Below, one piece after another: positions 24,449 to 32,811 of a stretch of DNA of 64,000 bases; positions within the stretch are counted from its first letter, which is position 1, and each line of letters opens with the position of its first letter. The notes beneath the pieces are model-generated. The model saw only the letters and a program-made list of their open reading frames with translations, made no database searches and was not told where the DNA came from. Origin of the DNA: Pedobacter glucosidilyticus (GTDB lineage Bacteria; Bacteroidota; Bacteroidia; Sphingobacteriales; Sphingobacteriaceae); NCBI RefSeq assembly GCF_002483235.1, contig NZ_DLHN01000024.1, positions 176,647 through 240,646 of the forward strand. Direction: 5' to 3'. The translations under genes were made by a program, and so were the position numbers.

Positions 24449-25180
24449 ATGAAGAAAATTTTCATTACGCCACTGCTATTATGCGGTGTGCTTGCCCTAT
24501 CGGGAATGCAAAGTATTACCGGGGAAAGTCAACAGAAGTTTGAGAAAACCTCTTTTAAAAAAGAAAAAGATGCGCCAATTGCGAAAAAAGGTAAACTCAT
24601 TTTTAAGGACGATTTTAACAACGGCATGGTTTATTCTAAAGAATACCAACAAGTGGCCGAAGGTTGGCGGGTACGGGCTAATCATGCTCAATGGAAGCAA
24701 GAAAATAATTCCGTAAAAAGCATTTTTGAAAGTGGTCACATGCCTGTACTTACCTATGAAGGTAATTTTAAAGATGCCATTATAGAATTAGAGTTTAGAT
24801 TTTTTGCACAAGAAGGTAAATGGTCTGCTTGTAGAATTTCTGCAACAAACCCACAGCTTAATCCAAGAGCTTATGCAGCTTCTGTTTGGGCAAATGCTAA
24901 CAATACTGGGCGGGCATTAGGTATGGTACTAGAACATGATGAATGGAAACCAGGTGTTATCACTACCGTGATGAACAAACCAGCTAATTTTGAACCAGGG
25001 AAATGGTATACCTTACGTTTAGAACTCATGGGTGATGTTGTAAGAGCCACCTGTAATGGTGTTACTGTTATTGGAACTCACGAAAAATTTGGAATACCTA
25101 AAAATAGCATCTCTCTAGGTGTTGGTACCAGTCCACATGAATTGAGAAAGTTTAGGGTTTATGAGGCTTTAAAAAAATAG
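24449..25180 (+). CDS. Secreted concanavalin-like (DUF1080/LamG-type) protein
   Basis: A 243-residue protein with a signal peptide (MKKIFITPLLLCGVLALSGM). A beta-sandwich domain begins at LIFKDDFNNG and includes ELEFRFF, the strand GKWYTLRLELMGDVVRATCNG and a C-terminal KFRVYEAL. This is the layout of 3-keto-disaccharide-hydrolase/DUF1080-like and laminin-G-like domains that bind or process glycans outside the cell. Catalytic residues cannot be assigned. Monocistronic. Confidence 0.7.
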   Translation: MKKIFITPLLLCGVLALSGMQSITGESQQKFEKTSFKKEKDAPIAKKGKLIFKDDFNNGMVYSKEYQQVAEGWRVRANHAQWKQENNSVKSIFESGHMPVLTYEGNFKDAIIELEFRFFAQEGKWSACRISATNPQLNPRAYAASVWANANNTGRALGMVLEHDEWKPGVITTVMNKPANFEPGKWYTLRLELMGDVVRATCNGVTVIGTHEKFGIPKNSISLGVGTSPHELRKFRVYEALKK

Positions 25181-25235
25181 CAAGTAAAGCTTTTTTGATT
25201 TTTTATATTTCTGCCATTTACCAGTCCTAAAACAC

Positions 25236-25278
25236 GGTTTATAGTTATTTATACTGCTAAGATTAATAACTATAAACC
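25236..25278 (+). promoter_or_regulatory. Perfect 14-bp hairpin just upstream of a 21-codon ORF
   Basis: GGTTTATAGTTATT (25236-25249) and AATAACTATAAACC (25265-25278) form a stem without mismatch around a 15-base loop. There is no T run after it, so it does not look like a terminator. The next ATG is 7 bases downstream. Confidence 0.7.
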
Positions 25279-25285
25279 TTTAAAC

Positions 25286-25351
25286 ATGTCAAAAAACCAG
25301 TATCTGTTACCTAAAATAGATGAAGTGAGGATACGTACCTGCTGTACCTGA
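25286..25351 (+). CDS. Candidate 21-aa peptide gene
   Basis: ATG at 25286 and TGA at 25349-25351. The peptide begins MSKNQYLLPKIDE and ends RIRTCCT, with two adjacent cysteines near the C-terminus. It occupies an otherwise empty 370-bp gap (25181-25550) directly behind the hairpin. It could be a regulatory leader peptide, a small signalling peptide or chance; nothing in the sequence decides. Confidence 0.3.
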   Translation: MSKNQYLLPKIDEVRIRTCCT

Positions 25352-25550
25352 ATAAAATCTAAAAATTGATATGAAAAAATGCCTATCACACAAATTATAA
25401 TTACACAAACCTTAGTAAAAGCGTATTGTTAATAAACTAATATTTGTTAACAATTAAATAATAGGAATTTTATAAAAATATGAAAATCAATTACTTAATT
25501 TTATAGACCATTAAAAAGCATGGTCAAATAAACTTTAATGAAAGAATTAT

Positions 25551-26024
25551 ATGACCTGGAAAAAATTTAGCGGAGAAGTGATTCATTCCTCCATCCTCGA
25601 AGAAGTAGAAAAAGTTATTGAAAGAGAATATGAAGCAGGTAACAAATTAAAAGTTTGTATCGGTACAGATTCTCAGGTAAAAGGTAACATTACTGATTTT
25701 GCTACTGTTATTGTATTTTTAAGAGAGCAAAAAGGCGGTTTCATGTTTATCCATCAAGAAAGAAGTACACAAAAAATGAGCATTAAGGAAAGAATGCTTA
25801 CAGAGGTTCAAAAATCTATTGAAACTGCTTACACTTTATGTGATTTACTAGACTTATATGATGTGGATCTGGAAGTTCATGCTGATATTAATACCAACCC
25901 TCAATTTAAGTCTAATGCTGCTTTACATGAAGCTATGGGTTATATCTTAAGTATGGGTTTTGTATTTAAAGCTAAACCAGAAGCTTTTGCCAGTTCTGCT
26001 TGTGCCAATAAGATGGTACAATAA
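25551..26024 (+). CDS. RNase H-like YkuK-family protein (DUF458)
   Basis: A 157-residue protein with the RNase H-like core strand KVCIGTDSQVKG (about 34-45) and a second acidic motif LEVHADINTNP near 106-116. These acidic residues are where an RNase H fold would hold metal ions. It resembles the YkuK/DUF458 family; its substrate is unknown. It is followed 48 bp later by the SRPBCC gene. Confidence 0.75.
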   Translation: MTWKKFSGEVIHSSILEEVEKVIEREYEAGNKLKVCIGTDSQVKGNITDFATVIVFLREQKGGFMFIHQERSTQKMSIKERMLTEVQKSIETAYTLCDLLDLYDVDLEVHADINTNPQFKSNAALHEAMGYILSMGFVFKAKPEAFASSACANKMVQ

Positions 26025-26072
26025 TAATAACAAAGGCAAACTTTAAATACGAATGTTTGTTTAAACATTTGT

Positions 26073-26558
26073 ATGAAAACTTACACACTAAACTTTAGTC
26101 AGAAATTACCTATTAGCTTGGTACAAGCATGGGACTTTTTTTCTTCGCCTTTAAATTTGGCAAAAATCACCCCTCCGGGTATGAATTTCATCATCACGTC
26201 TGATTATACAGCACAAACAAAGATGTATGAAGGCATGATTATTACCTATAAAGTTTCTCCATTATTTGGGATTAAAATGGATTGGATGACTGAAATAACA
26301 GCTGTTAAAGAGCATCAATATTTTATTGATGAACAACGTTTTGGTCCGTTTAAATTTTGGCATCACGAACACCATTTTGAAGAAATTGAGGGTGGGGTTT
26401 TAATGACGGATAAACTGATGTATGGCATTCCGTTTGGCCCTATAGGTGTTTTAGCTAACGCTATAATAGTTGGTAAACAAACTCGTGAAATTTTTGAGTT
26501 TAGAGAGCAAGCCGTAAATAATTTATTCGGAAAATACGAGTTGCCTGTTCTTGCTTAG
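26073..26558 (+). CDS. SRPBCC/START-like ligand-binding protein
   Basis: A 161-residue protein beginning with the strand YTLNFSQKLPISLVQAWDFFSSPLNLAKITPP, the standard opening of SRPBCC (Bet v 1-like) domains, followed by strands and the C-terminal long helix (IGVLANAIIVGKQTREIFEFREQAV). These proteins form a hydrophobic cavity for a lipid-like ligand; none is known here. Convergent with marC, 4 bp between the stops. Confidence 0.8.
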   Translation: MKTYTLNFSQKLPISLVQAWDFFSSPLNLAKITPPGMNFIITSDYTAQTKMYEGMIITYKVSPLFGIKMDWMTEITAVKEHQYFIDEQRFGPFKFWHHEHHFEEIEGGVLMTDKLMYGIPFGPIGVLANAIIVGKQTREIFEFREQAVNNLFGKYELPVLA

Positions 26559-26562
26559 CATC

Positions 26563-27135
26563 TTACAAGCCTGTATTATTTCTAAAAAGTTTTATGGCAA
26601 TTGCTAATAGAATAATACCAAAGGCTTTTCTTAAAATATGCAAGCCTGTTGTACCAAATAATTTTTCTAACCTTAGCGTGTTTTTCAAAATGATATACAC
26701 AAACAAAATATTTAAAAAAATACCTACAACAATATTTTGTGTTTGATATTCTGACTTTAGAGAAAGCAAGGTAGTCATGGTACCAGCACCTGCAATTAAA
26801 GGAAAAGCTAAAGGCACAATAGATACGGTTTCAGGAATTTCTTCTTTAAAGAAGTTAATTCCTAAAATCATTTCCATAGCGATAAAAAATATCACTAAAG
26901 AGCCAGCAATTGCAAAAGATGATATATCTAAACCAATAATTTTGAGTAGTGCTTCCCCAACAAATAAAAATATAATCATCAATACTAAAGCAACTAAACT
27001 AGCTTTTTCAGATTGTATATGACCGGCTTTTTGTCTAAGCTGTACGATAACAGGGATAGAACCTAATATATCGATGATAGCAAATAAAATCATCGTTACT
27101 GATAAAATCTCGTTAAAGTTGAAAAAGCTATTCAT
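26563..27135 (-). CDS. MarC-family integral membrane protein
   Basis: A 190-residue protein with six hydrophobic helices. The family blocks ILFAIIDILGSIPVIVQL (helix 1) and PLAFPLIAGAGTMTTLLSL (helix 4, about 107-125) are clear. MarC proteins resemble secondary transporters but have no proven substrate; the old link to multiple antibiotic resistance in E. coli was not sustained. Confidence 0.88.
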   Translation of the reverse strand: MNSFFNFNEILSVTMILFAIIDILGSIPVIVQLRQKAGHIQSEKASLVALVLMIIFLFVGEALLKIIGLDISSFAIAGSLVIFFIAMEMILGINFFKEEIPETVSIVPLAFPLIAGAGTMTTLLSLKSEYQTQNIVVGIFLNILFVYIILKNTLRLEKLFGTTGLHILRKAFGIILLAIAIKLFRNNTGL

Positions 27136-27201
27136 AACAAAATAGGTTTGATAAAATTAAAGAGGATACCTCAAATTAACGTTTTTATGTTAAGTAAGCA
27201 G

Positions 27202-27242
27202 AGTCGAAACATTTTCTGAGTAAATCAAACAGCATTTCGACT
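27202..27242 (-). terminator. Hairpin downstream of the permease gene
   Basis: AGTCGAAA and TTTCGACT form an 8-bp stem around a 25-base loop, between the permease stop (27296) and the marC start (27135). It is a possible terminator for the permease, although the T run is weak. The AGTCGAA core also occurs in the 4557-4685 element. Confidence 0.4.
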
Positions 27243-27295
27243 AAGCTTCACGCGATAATTATGATGTTTAAGACATTCTCTTTTCTATTTCTTAA

Positions 27296-28747
27296 TTATT
27301 CGTTTGTTTTCTCCGGATTTCTAAGTAATGAATGTTTTCTGCTGTAAGCAAAATAGATGATAATGCCTAAAGCCATCCATATTAATAAACGCTCCCAAGT
27401 ATGCCAAGGTAAACCTTGCATTAAGTATAAACAAACTAAAATACCTAAAATTGGTACTACCGGAAATAAAGGTGTTTTAAAAGGTCTAGGAATATCTGGA
27501 TTGGTATACCTTAACACTAAAATACCACCGCAAACGATAACAAAAGCTAATAAAGTACCAATAGAAACTAGTTCTCCTAATAAATTTATAGGTGCAAAAC
27601 CTGCCATTAACATCGCAAAAAAACCTGTTAATATGGTGGTGATGTATGGTGTTTGGAATTTAGGATGAACTTTTCCGAAAAATTTAGGTAATAAGCCATC
27701 TCTAGACATAGAATAAAATATGCGTGGTTGCCCCATAAGCATCACCAATATCACTGAACTTAAACCTGCAATAGCACCAATTTTAATTGGAAATCTCAAC
27801 CAAAATAAACTTTCACCACCTGCATTTACAGCTACTGCTACTGGGTCTGGTACATTTAAATCTTTATAATTAACCATACCTGTCATCACTAAACCAACCA
27901 GAATATAAATGATGGTACAAATAATTAAAGAGCCTAAGATACCTCTAGGCATATCTTTTTGAGGATTTTTGGCTTCCTGGGCAGCTGTAGAAACAGCATC
28001 AAAACCAATATAAGCGAAAAAAATAATACCAGCACCACGTACTATACCATCAAAGCCAAATGCCCCCGGCCCTTCTGAGGCAGGAATAAAAGGAATTAAA
28101 TTATCTTTATTGATGTAAAATAAGCCAAAACCTATGAACAATAAGATGACAGCTACTTTAACTACTACAATGATGTTATTAAACTTGGCTGATTCGCTAA
28201 TACCAACAACCAGTAAAGTGGTTATGATAGCTACAATAAATATAGCGGGAAAATTAATTACTGCACCGGTAGCTGTAAAAACACCGGTTGTAGAATCGTA
28301 ATTATATGGGGCCTGAGCAATAGAAGCAGGTATGCTTATACCAAAGTCTTTGAGGAAACTAACCATATATCCCGACCAACTTACGGCTACCGTTGAGGCG
28401 CCAAACAGGTACTCTAAAATTAAATCCCAACCAATGATCCATGCAATAAACTCGCCCATGGTGGCATAGGCATAGGTATAAGCAGAGCCTGCAATAGGAA
28501 TCATAGATGCAAATTCTGAATAGCATAAGCCTGCAAAAGCGCAGGCAACGCCAGCCAAGATAAATGATAATACCACCGCCGGACCAGCATGTTGTGCTGC
28601 TGCTGTACCCGTTAAAGTAAATATACCTGCACCTATAATAGCTCCTATACCTAAAGAAATTAAATTATTTGCAGTAAGGGTTCGTTTTAAACCGCCCTCG
28701 GTCTGCGTTTCTTTCATTAAAATAGCTAGTGGTTTCTTATTAAACAT
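27296..28747 (-). CDS. APC-family amino acid permease (cationic amino acid transporter type)
   Basis: A 483-residue transporter with 12 predicted helices. Helix 1 contains IGAIIGAGIFTLTG (about 34-47), the broken-helix substrate site of APC transporters, and FAGLCYSEFASMIPIAGSAYTYAYATMGE is highly typical of the CAT/YfnA subgroup. The substrate is probably a cationic or branched amino acid; the sequence does not settle which. Residues 1-20 are cytosolic, and a second possible start is Met11. Monocistronic. Confidence 0.88.
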   Translation of the reverse strand: MFNKKPLAILMKETQTEGGLKRTLTANNLISLGIGAIIGAGIFTLTGTAAAQHAGPAVVLSFILAGVACAFAGLCYSEFASMIPIAGSAYTYAYATMGEFIAWIIGWDLILEYLFGASTVAVSWSGYMVSFLKDFGISIPASIAQAPYNYDSTTGVFTATGAVINFPAIFIVAIITTLLVVGISESAKFNNIIVVVKVAVILLFIGFGLFYINKDNLIPFIPASEGPGAFGFDGIVRGAGIIFFAYIGFDAVSTAAQEAKNPQKDMPRGILGSLIICTIIYILVGLVMTGMVNYKDLNVPDPVAVAVNAGGESLFWLRFPIKIGAIAGLSSVILVMLMGQPRIFYSMSRDGLLPKFFGKVHPKFQTPYITTILTGFFAMLMAGFAPINLLGELVSIGTLLAFVIVCGGILVLRYTNPDIPRPFKTPLFPVVPILGILVCLYLMQGLPWHTWERLLIWMALGIIIYFAYSRKHSLLRNPEKTNE

Positions 28748-28796
28748 AAATGTATCTCTGTTTTGGATTGTTTGTTTATCTAATATAGATTAAATT

Positions 28797-29519
28797 TTAG
28801 CAAAATAGATGAGCACCAAATAATTTTTCTAATTCTTGATGGTTAAAATTTAAAAAACTTAAGGTTCTTATAAATTCTGGCTGTAGGTTAGCCTTTAGAT
28901 GAATATCTTCCTGACTAATAGGATGTTTAAAGTTTAGATAGGAAGCATGTAATAGCATACTTTCCATTTGAAAATGCTCTTTAAAAAACTTGTTTTGTTT
29001 GTTGCAACCGTGTGGTCGATCGCCAATAATGGGGTGGAAAATATGAGCAAAATGTCTTCTCAATTGGTGCATACGCCCAGTTTGTGGTTGCGCTTCTACC
29101 AACGCGTATCTAGAAGTTGGATGTTTACCTATTGCTAACGGAATTTCTGTTCTGGCTATAGTTTTAAAATAGGTAATGGCATCCTGTAAAGTACCATTTT
29201 CTTTTTTCAGTGGATAATCAATCAAAAGTTCATCAGGGCTGTGGCCGCGTAATACAGCCAGATACTTTTTTTGGACTTTATTCTCCATAAACTGTTGCTG
29301 CATTAATCTATCCGTTTCTTTATTTAAAGCGAAAAGAAGTAGACCGCTGGTTTTTCTATCTAAACGGTGCACCGGCCATACGTGTTTTTGCAGCTGATCT
29401 CTCAACAATTGTAAAGCAAACTCTTCTGCATTTCTGGCTATTGGCGATTGATGGACCAATAGACCATGGGGTTTATTGATGGCTACTAAATACTCATCTT
29501 GGTAAATAATCTCTAGCAT
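28797..29519 (-). CDS. truC: tRNA pseudouridine synthase TruC (RluA family)
   Basis: The ATG at 29519 (MLEIIYQDEYLVAINKP) is chosen; the frame can open at a TTG three codons earlier. The catalytic aspartate is Asp54 in VHRLDRKTSGLLLFA. The RluA-type segments INKPHGLLVH and GRMHQLRRHFAHI are present, and no S4 domain precedes them, as in TruC, which makes pseudouridine 65 in tRNA. An rRNA target is the alternative. Confidence 0.82.
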   Translation of the reverse strand: MLEIIYQDEYLVAINKPHGLLVHQSPIARNAEEFALQLLRDQLQKHVWPVHRLDRKTSGLLLFALNKETDRLMQQQFMENKVQKKYLAVLRGHSPDELLIDYPLKKENGTLQDAITYFKTIARTEIPLAIGKHPTSRYALVEAQPQTGRMHQLRRHFAHIFHPIIGDRPHGCNKQNKFFKEHFQMESMLLHASYLNFKHPISQEDIHLKANLQPEFIRTLSFLNFNHQELEKLFGAHLFC

Positions 29520-29594
29520 GGCTCGCAAATTATGAATATTTAGCCTCTTATTAGATTTGTGAGATGGTAATTAGCAATTTTGAATAAAGTTTTT

Positions 29595-30296
29595 TTAGTT
29601 TAATTGCTTTAGTACCGCTTCTTTTTCAATAAAACCGATATTGCTCCATACCATTTTTTGATTTTTATAAAGTTGCAAAACAGGCAATGCACTTACGCCA
29701 AGTTGCTTACATAACTCCTTACTATCGTCTGCATTGATGCGTAATACAACAACTTTAGCTTCCATATCTGTTGCAATTTCTTTTAGATAAGGTTCCATTT
29801 TTTTGCAAGGGGCACACCAATCTGCATAAAAATCAACCAAAACTAATTTATCTGTATTTAAAAGATTTTGAAACTGTATTAAACTTAAACCTAAATTTTT
29901 ACTTTTTTCGCCAACTTCTGGTAAACCTTGGCTTCGCCATTTCATTAAGCCACCTTGTAGTTCATAAACCTCTGAAAAACCTTTAGCTCGCATTTGCGCA
30001 GCCGCAGAAGCACTTCTTGCCCCACTTAAACAGTAAACAAATACAGGCTTTGTTTTATCTATTGCGGATAGTTGTTGTTGAAAATTACCCGCAGAAAAAT
30101 CATAATTTTTGGCATCCTTTAAATGACCCGTAGAAAATTCTTTTGCAGTTCTAACATCTATAATGGGGGCATCAGATACTTGCTCTATTTTTGACATAAA
30201 ATCTTTTGCCTCTAGTGCATACTTATTTTTGGTTTGTGCATTTACACCAGAAAAAATAAATAAGCAAAGGCATATTGGATATAAAATAGTTTTCAT
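29595..30296 (-). CDS. Exported rhodanese-thioredoxin fusion protein
   Basis: A 233-residue protein with a signal peptide (cleavage near VNAQ, residue 20). The first domain (about 28-122) is a rhodanese with the active-site loop CLSGARS, Cys89. The second (about 135-233) is a thioredoxin with WCAPC, Cys161 and Cys164, and the cis-proline loop SALPVL. Each active site is intact, so one periplasmic protein could combine sulfur transfer with disulfide reduction. Monocistronic. Confidence 0.9.
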   Translation of the reverse strand: MKTILYPICLCLFIFSGVNAQTKNKYALEAKDFMSKIEQVSDAPIIDVRTAKEFSTGHLKDAKNYDFSAGNFQQQLSAIDKTKPVFVYCLSGARSASAAAQMRAKGFSEVYELQGGLMKWRSQGLPEVGEKSKNLGLSLIQFQNLLNTDKLVLVDFYADWCAPCKKMEPYLKEIATDMEAKVVVLRINADDSKELCKQLGVSALPVLQLYKNQKMVWSNIGFIEKEAVLKQLN

Positions 30297-30438
30297 CTAA
30301 AAAATTTAATATGATGTTTATTTTTAATAAGAACTAATGTGTTTTATTAATCACTTATTTTACAAAGTTGCAGTATTATGGTTTATGTTTTTGTAATATC
30401 TGTGTTTCTAAAATGGCAATAGCTTCAGCTAAAGTTAT

Positions 30439-31086
30439 TTAGTTAACGCGTTTTTTATATTCATCGTGTAAACCTACACCATTTAAGATTTGAGTTTTAT
30501 ACTTTTCTATCCTGCTATAACGTGTTTGACTTTGTTTGGGTTGCGAGAAATGGATGATATAAGCTCTTTGCCGACCAGGGGTTAAAGCGTTAAAGGCGCT
30601 CTCAAAAGCTTTGTCTTCTTGAAAAGCCTCTATCAATTCTCCTGGAATAGGTTCTGGATTTTTTTCAAGCTCTACTTTTTGTCCGCTTTCTTCTAAAGCG
30701 ATGGCTTCTTGTATGTAAGCTGTTAGGATAGCTTTTACTTTTTCAATTTCATCAACGTTTTTAAACCTGATGATTCTAGCAGCTTGTATATTACCTTGTT
30801 GTTCTAAGATTTGATTTTCATCACGCAGCAATGCACCTTTAAAAAAGCCAATATTTGCCGATTCTTTTAAAGCATTTACCAAAATCACATTTTTACCTTG
30901 ATGGGTATAAACCGGAGCTCCCCATTTTATTTCCTCTGTAAGGCCAGTTTCTAAAACAATCTGCCTGAGTAGTTCAAGTTCCTCCCGCCAATGATTAACT
31001 TTACATTTAGGCGTTGCGCCATATTTACAGCGCATACATCCATCTATTAAATATTTATCAACTTGTGGGTTTAGTGTGATGTTCAT
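30439..31086 (-). CDS. YdeI/DUF1801-family protein
   Basis: The start is placed at the ATG 31086 (MNITLNPQVDKYLIDGC); an upstream in-frame ATG at 31185 would add 33 basic residues foreign to the family. The protein has the DUF1801 block LTEEIKWGAPVYTHQGKNVILVNALKESANIGFFKG and a C-terminal YdeI-type tail with FNALTPGRQRAYIIHFSQPKQSQTRYSRIEKY. Four early cysteines (C..CKYGATPKC) may be structural. The function of these cytosolic proteins is unknown. Confidence 0.8.
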   Translation of the reverse strand: MNITLNPQVDKYLIDGCMRCKYGATPKCKVNHWREELELLRQIVLETGLTEEIKWGAPVYTHQGKNVILVNALKESANIGFFKGALLRDENQILEQQGNIQAARIIRFKNVDEIEKVKAILTAYIQEAIALEESGQKVELEKNPEPIPGELIEAFQEDKAFESAFNALTPGRQRAYIIHFSQPKQSQTRYSRIEKYKTQILNGVGLHDEYKKRVN

Positions 31087-31329
31087 GACAAGTTTCTTTT
31101 TGTGTAGATATTTTGTACTTATTAGGATGAAATTAAGGAAAAATTTGGTTCTTCTTTTCAAAGATGAAACAAACTTAATTTTCAAAAACAGCTCTTATGA
31201 CCAATCTTTCTATAATGCTCTTATTAATTAAAAAGAAACAGTTTCATTCTAAAATCATAGAGGAGAAGTTTTGAGAGATTAAGAATTTACTGTTTTAATT
31301 GTAGAAAATTGTATGTTGGCAGACATACT

Positions 31330-31653
31330 TTAATCAACAAATGTTTCTCTAATCACACGTTTACATTCAAGTATTTCATTTTCTGTGAGTGAACCAAACT
31401 TTTTGATAATACGAATTTTATCGATTGTTCTTATTTGATCAATTACCACCCAACCTTCTTGATTGTTATGTTTAACTTTTACTCTGGTCGGATATCTTCT
31501 GTTTGAAGAAGTCATAGGTGCGATAACAACAGTTCTCAGATTGTCATTCATTTCATTTGGCGAGATAATTACACATGGTCGTGTTTTCTGAATTTCACTA
31601 CCCAAAGTTGGGTCGAGATTAACCAAAACTATCTGATACTGTTTTACTTCCAT
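31330..31653 (-). CDS. mazF: MazF-like mRNA interferase toxin
   Basis: A 107-residue PemK/MazF-fold protein beginning with the conserved YQIVLVNLDPTLGSEIQKTRPCVIISP, where the arginine of KTRP is a key catalytic residue, followed by VVIAPMTSS and the strand GWVVIDQIRTID. MazF toxins cut single-stranded mRNA at short motifs. It overlaps its antitoxin gene by 10 bp and is translated second, the usual order. Confidence 0.9.
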   Translation of the reverse strand: MEVKQYQIVLVNLDPTLGSEIQKTRPCVIISPNEMNDNLRTVVIAPMTSSNRRYPTRVKVKHNNQEGWVVIDQIRTIDKIRIIKKFGSLTENEILECKRVIRETFVD

Positions 31654-31889
31654 TCTTCAAAGTTTTCATCCTCAAAAACATCGTCCATTAGAAGCTGGTC
31701 ATCACCATTTTCATGCATCTTTTGAAATGCTTTATCCCAGCCTTTACGAGGTTCTGAAATTGGGCGCAAAATGATTTGTCCTTTTTCAAGAATCAATTCT
31801 ATTTTATCTGTGATGTTATACTTTTCTAAAATTGCTTTGGTTAACCTAAGCCCCTTTGAATTTCCTATTTTAATAATTGAAACTTCCAT
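31644..31889 (-). CDS. mazE: MazE-like antitoxin, AbrB/SpoVT fold
   Basis: An 81-residue protein. The N-terminal swapped-hairpin domain reads IIKIGNSKGLRLTKAILEKYNI (about 5-26), then ILEKGQIILRPI; the acidic C-terminal tail (DDVFEDENFEEW) would wrap the toxin. It binds MazF and its own promoter. The ATG is at 31887-31889. Confidence 0.88.
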   Translation of the reverse strand: MEVSIIKIGNSKGLRLTKAILEKYNITDKIELILEKGQIILRPISEPRKGWDKAFQKMHENGDDQLLMDDVFEDENFEEWK

Positions 31890-32217
31890 ATTTGTATTTA
31901 TGTAATTACAAAGTTATTACAAACAATTTGTTTTTTAAAATTTTTGATGGCTAATATTTTGTTAAATACCTTTAACAGCTGGTGCTTATATCTGTGTCTA
32001 AGATAGATAATTAGCCTAATTTCGTTTAAGGGATGTTTGTTCCTTGTAATTAATACTTCCTGTTTATTGTGTGAAAATAAAGATTTTATTGTTCTTAAAC
32101 ACAATTGGCTTTTCTATTTATATCTCATTTGATTTTAATCATCTTTCTATATTTACTATATTTGTTTAATCTTTTCTACAACTACTATATCATCAAGAAA
32201 ATTTATTGCCTTAAGTC

Positions 32218-32395
32218 CACGTATAGCCCACCTATACCCCACCTTTTATCCACGTTTTATCCATATCACCTTCGGTGCTTCTCCCAGACACCTTCGTAAC
32301 ACCTTCGGAAAAACAGGGCCATTTCCCGAACAAGTCTCGAACATGGTAGGGAGAAGGGCTGAATACAGAAGGCGGAAAGTATAAGATTGCTTAAA
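32218..32395. repeat. CTTCGG-rich, GC-richer intergenic element
   Basis: Within the otherwise AT-rich gap 31890-32811, this stretch has repeated ACCTTCG units and an inverted pair CTTCTCCC (32278-32285) and GGGAGAAG (32349-32356). No ORF spans it convincingly. It looks like a dispersed intergenic repeat. The rest of the gap is AT-rich; 32660-32735 holds two near-direct copies of AAAAAGTAAAATTCAAA. Confidence 0.5.
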
Positions 32396-32758
32396 TGCTT
32401 TAAGAAGTTGAGAATATGAAATAGAAAGATGACTAAATGCATTGGCTTGAAGATTTCCTTTATCATGATCTACTTTATCAAGCTGGATAATGAAGCTTCG
32501 CTTTTTAATGTGTAGAAAGAAATTATAAGCTGTAAGCTTTTATAGTGAGATGTTTCACTTTGGTCAACATGACGGATAGGAAAGGTTGAATCGTCCTTAC
32601 CAACCAGTCATGCTATATGAATGGAGATTTAACTTTAGTGATAAAGATATAAAATTAATTCAAAAAGTAAAATTCAAAAGGAAAAATTAAAAAGAAAAAA
32701 CTCAAAAAGTAAAATTCAAAGGAGAAAATTACAAAAGCGTCAAAATATTGTTCCAAAT

Positions 32759-32793
32759 AAAAAGAGGATGCCTTTTTAAGAACATCCTCTTTT
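32759..32793 (-). terminator. Terminator of hppA
   Basis: AAAAGAGGATG and CATCCTCTTT form a 10-bp stem around a 12-base loop; read on the minus strand it is followed by a T run. It lies 19 bp after the hppA stop. Confidence 0.8.
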
Positions 32794-32811
32794 CTAAAAT
32801 TATTTAAACGA

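Noticed and set aside
31898..32104. Minus-strand ORF of 68 codons upstream of mazE
   Set aside because: It is AT-rich, has no family features, and overlaps the likely mazE promoter.
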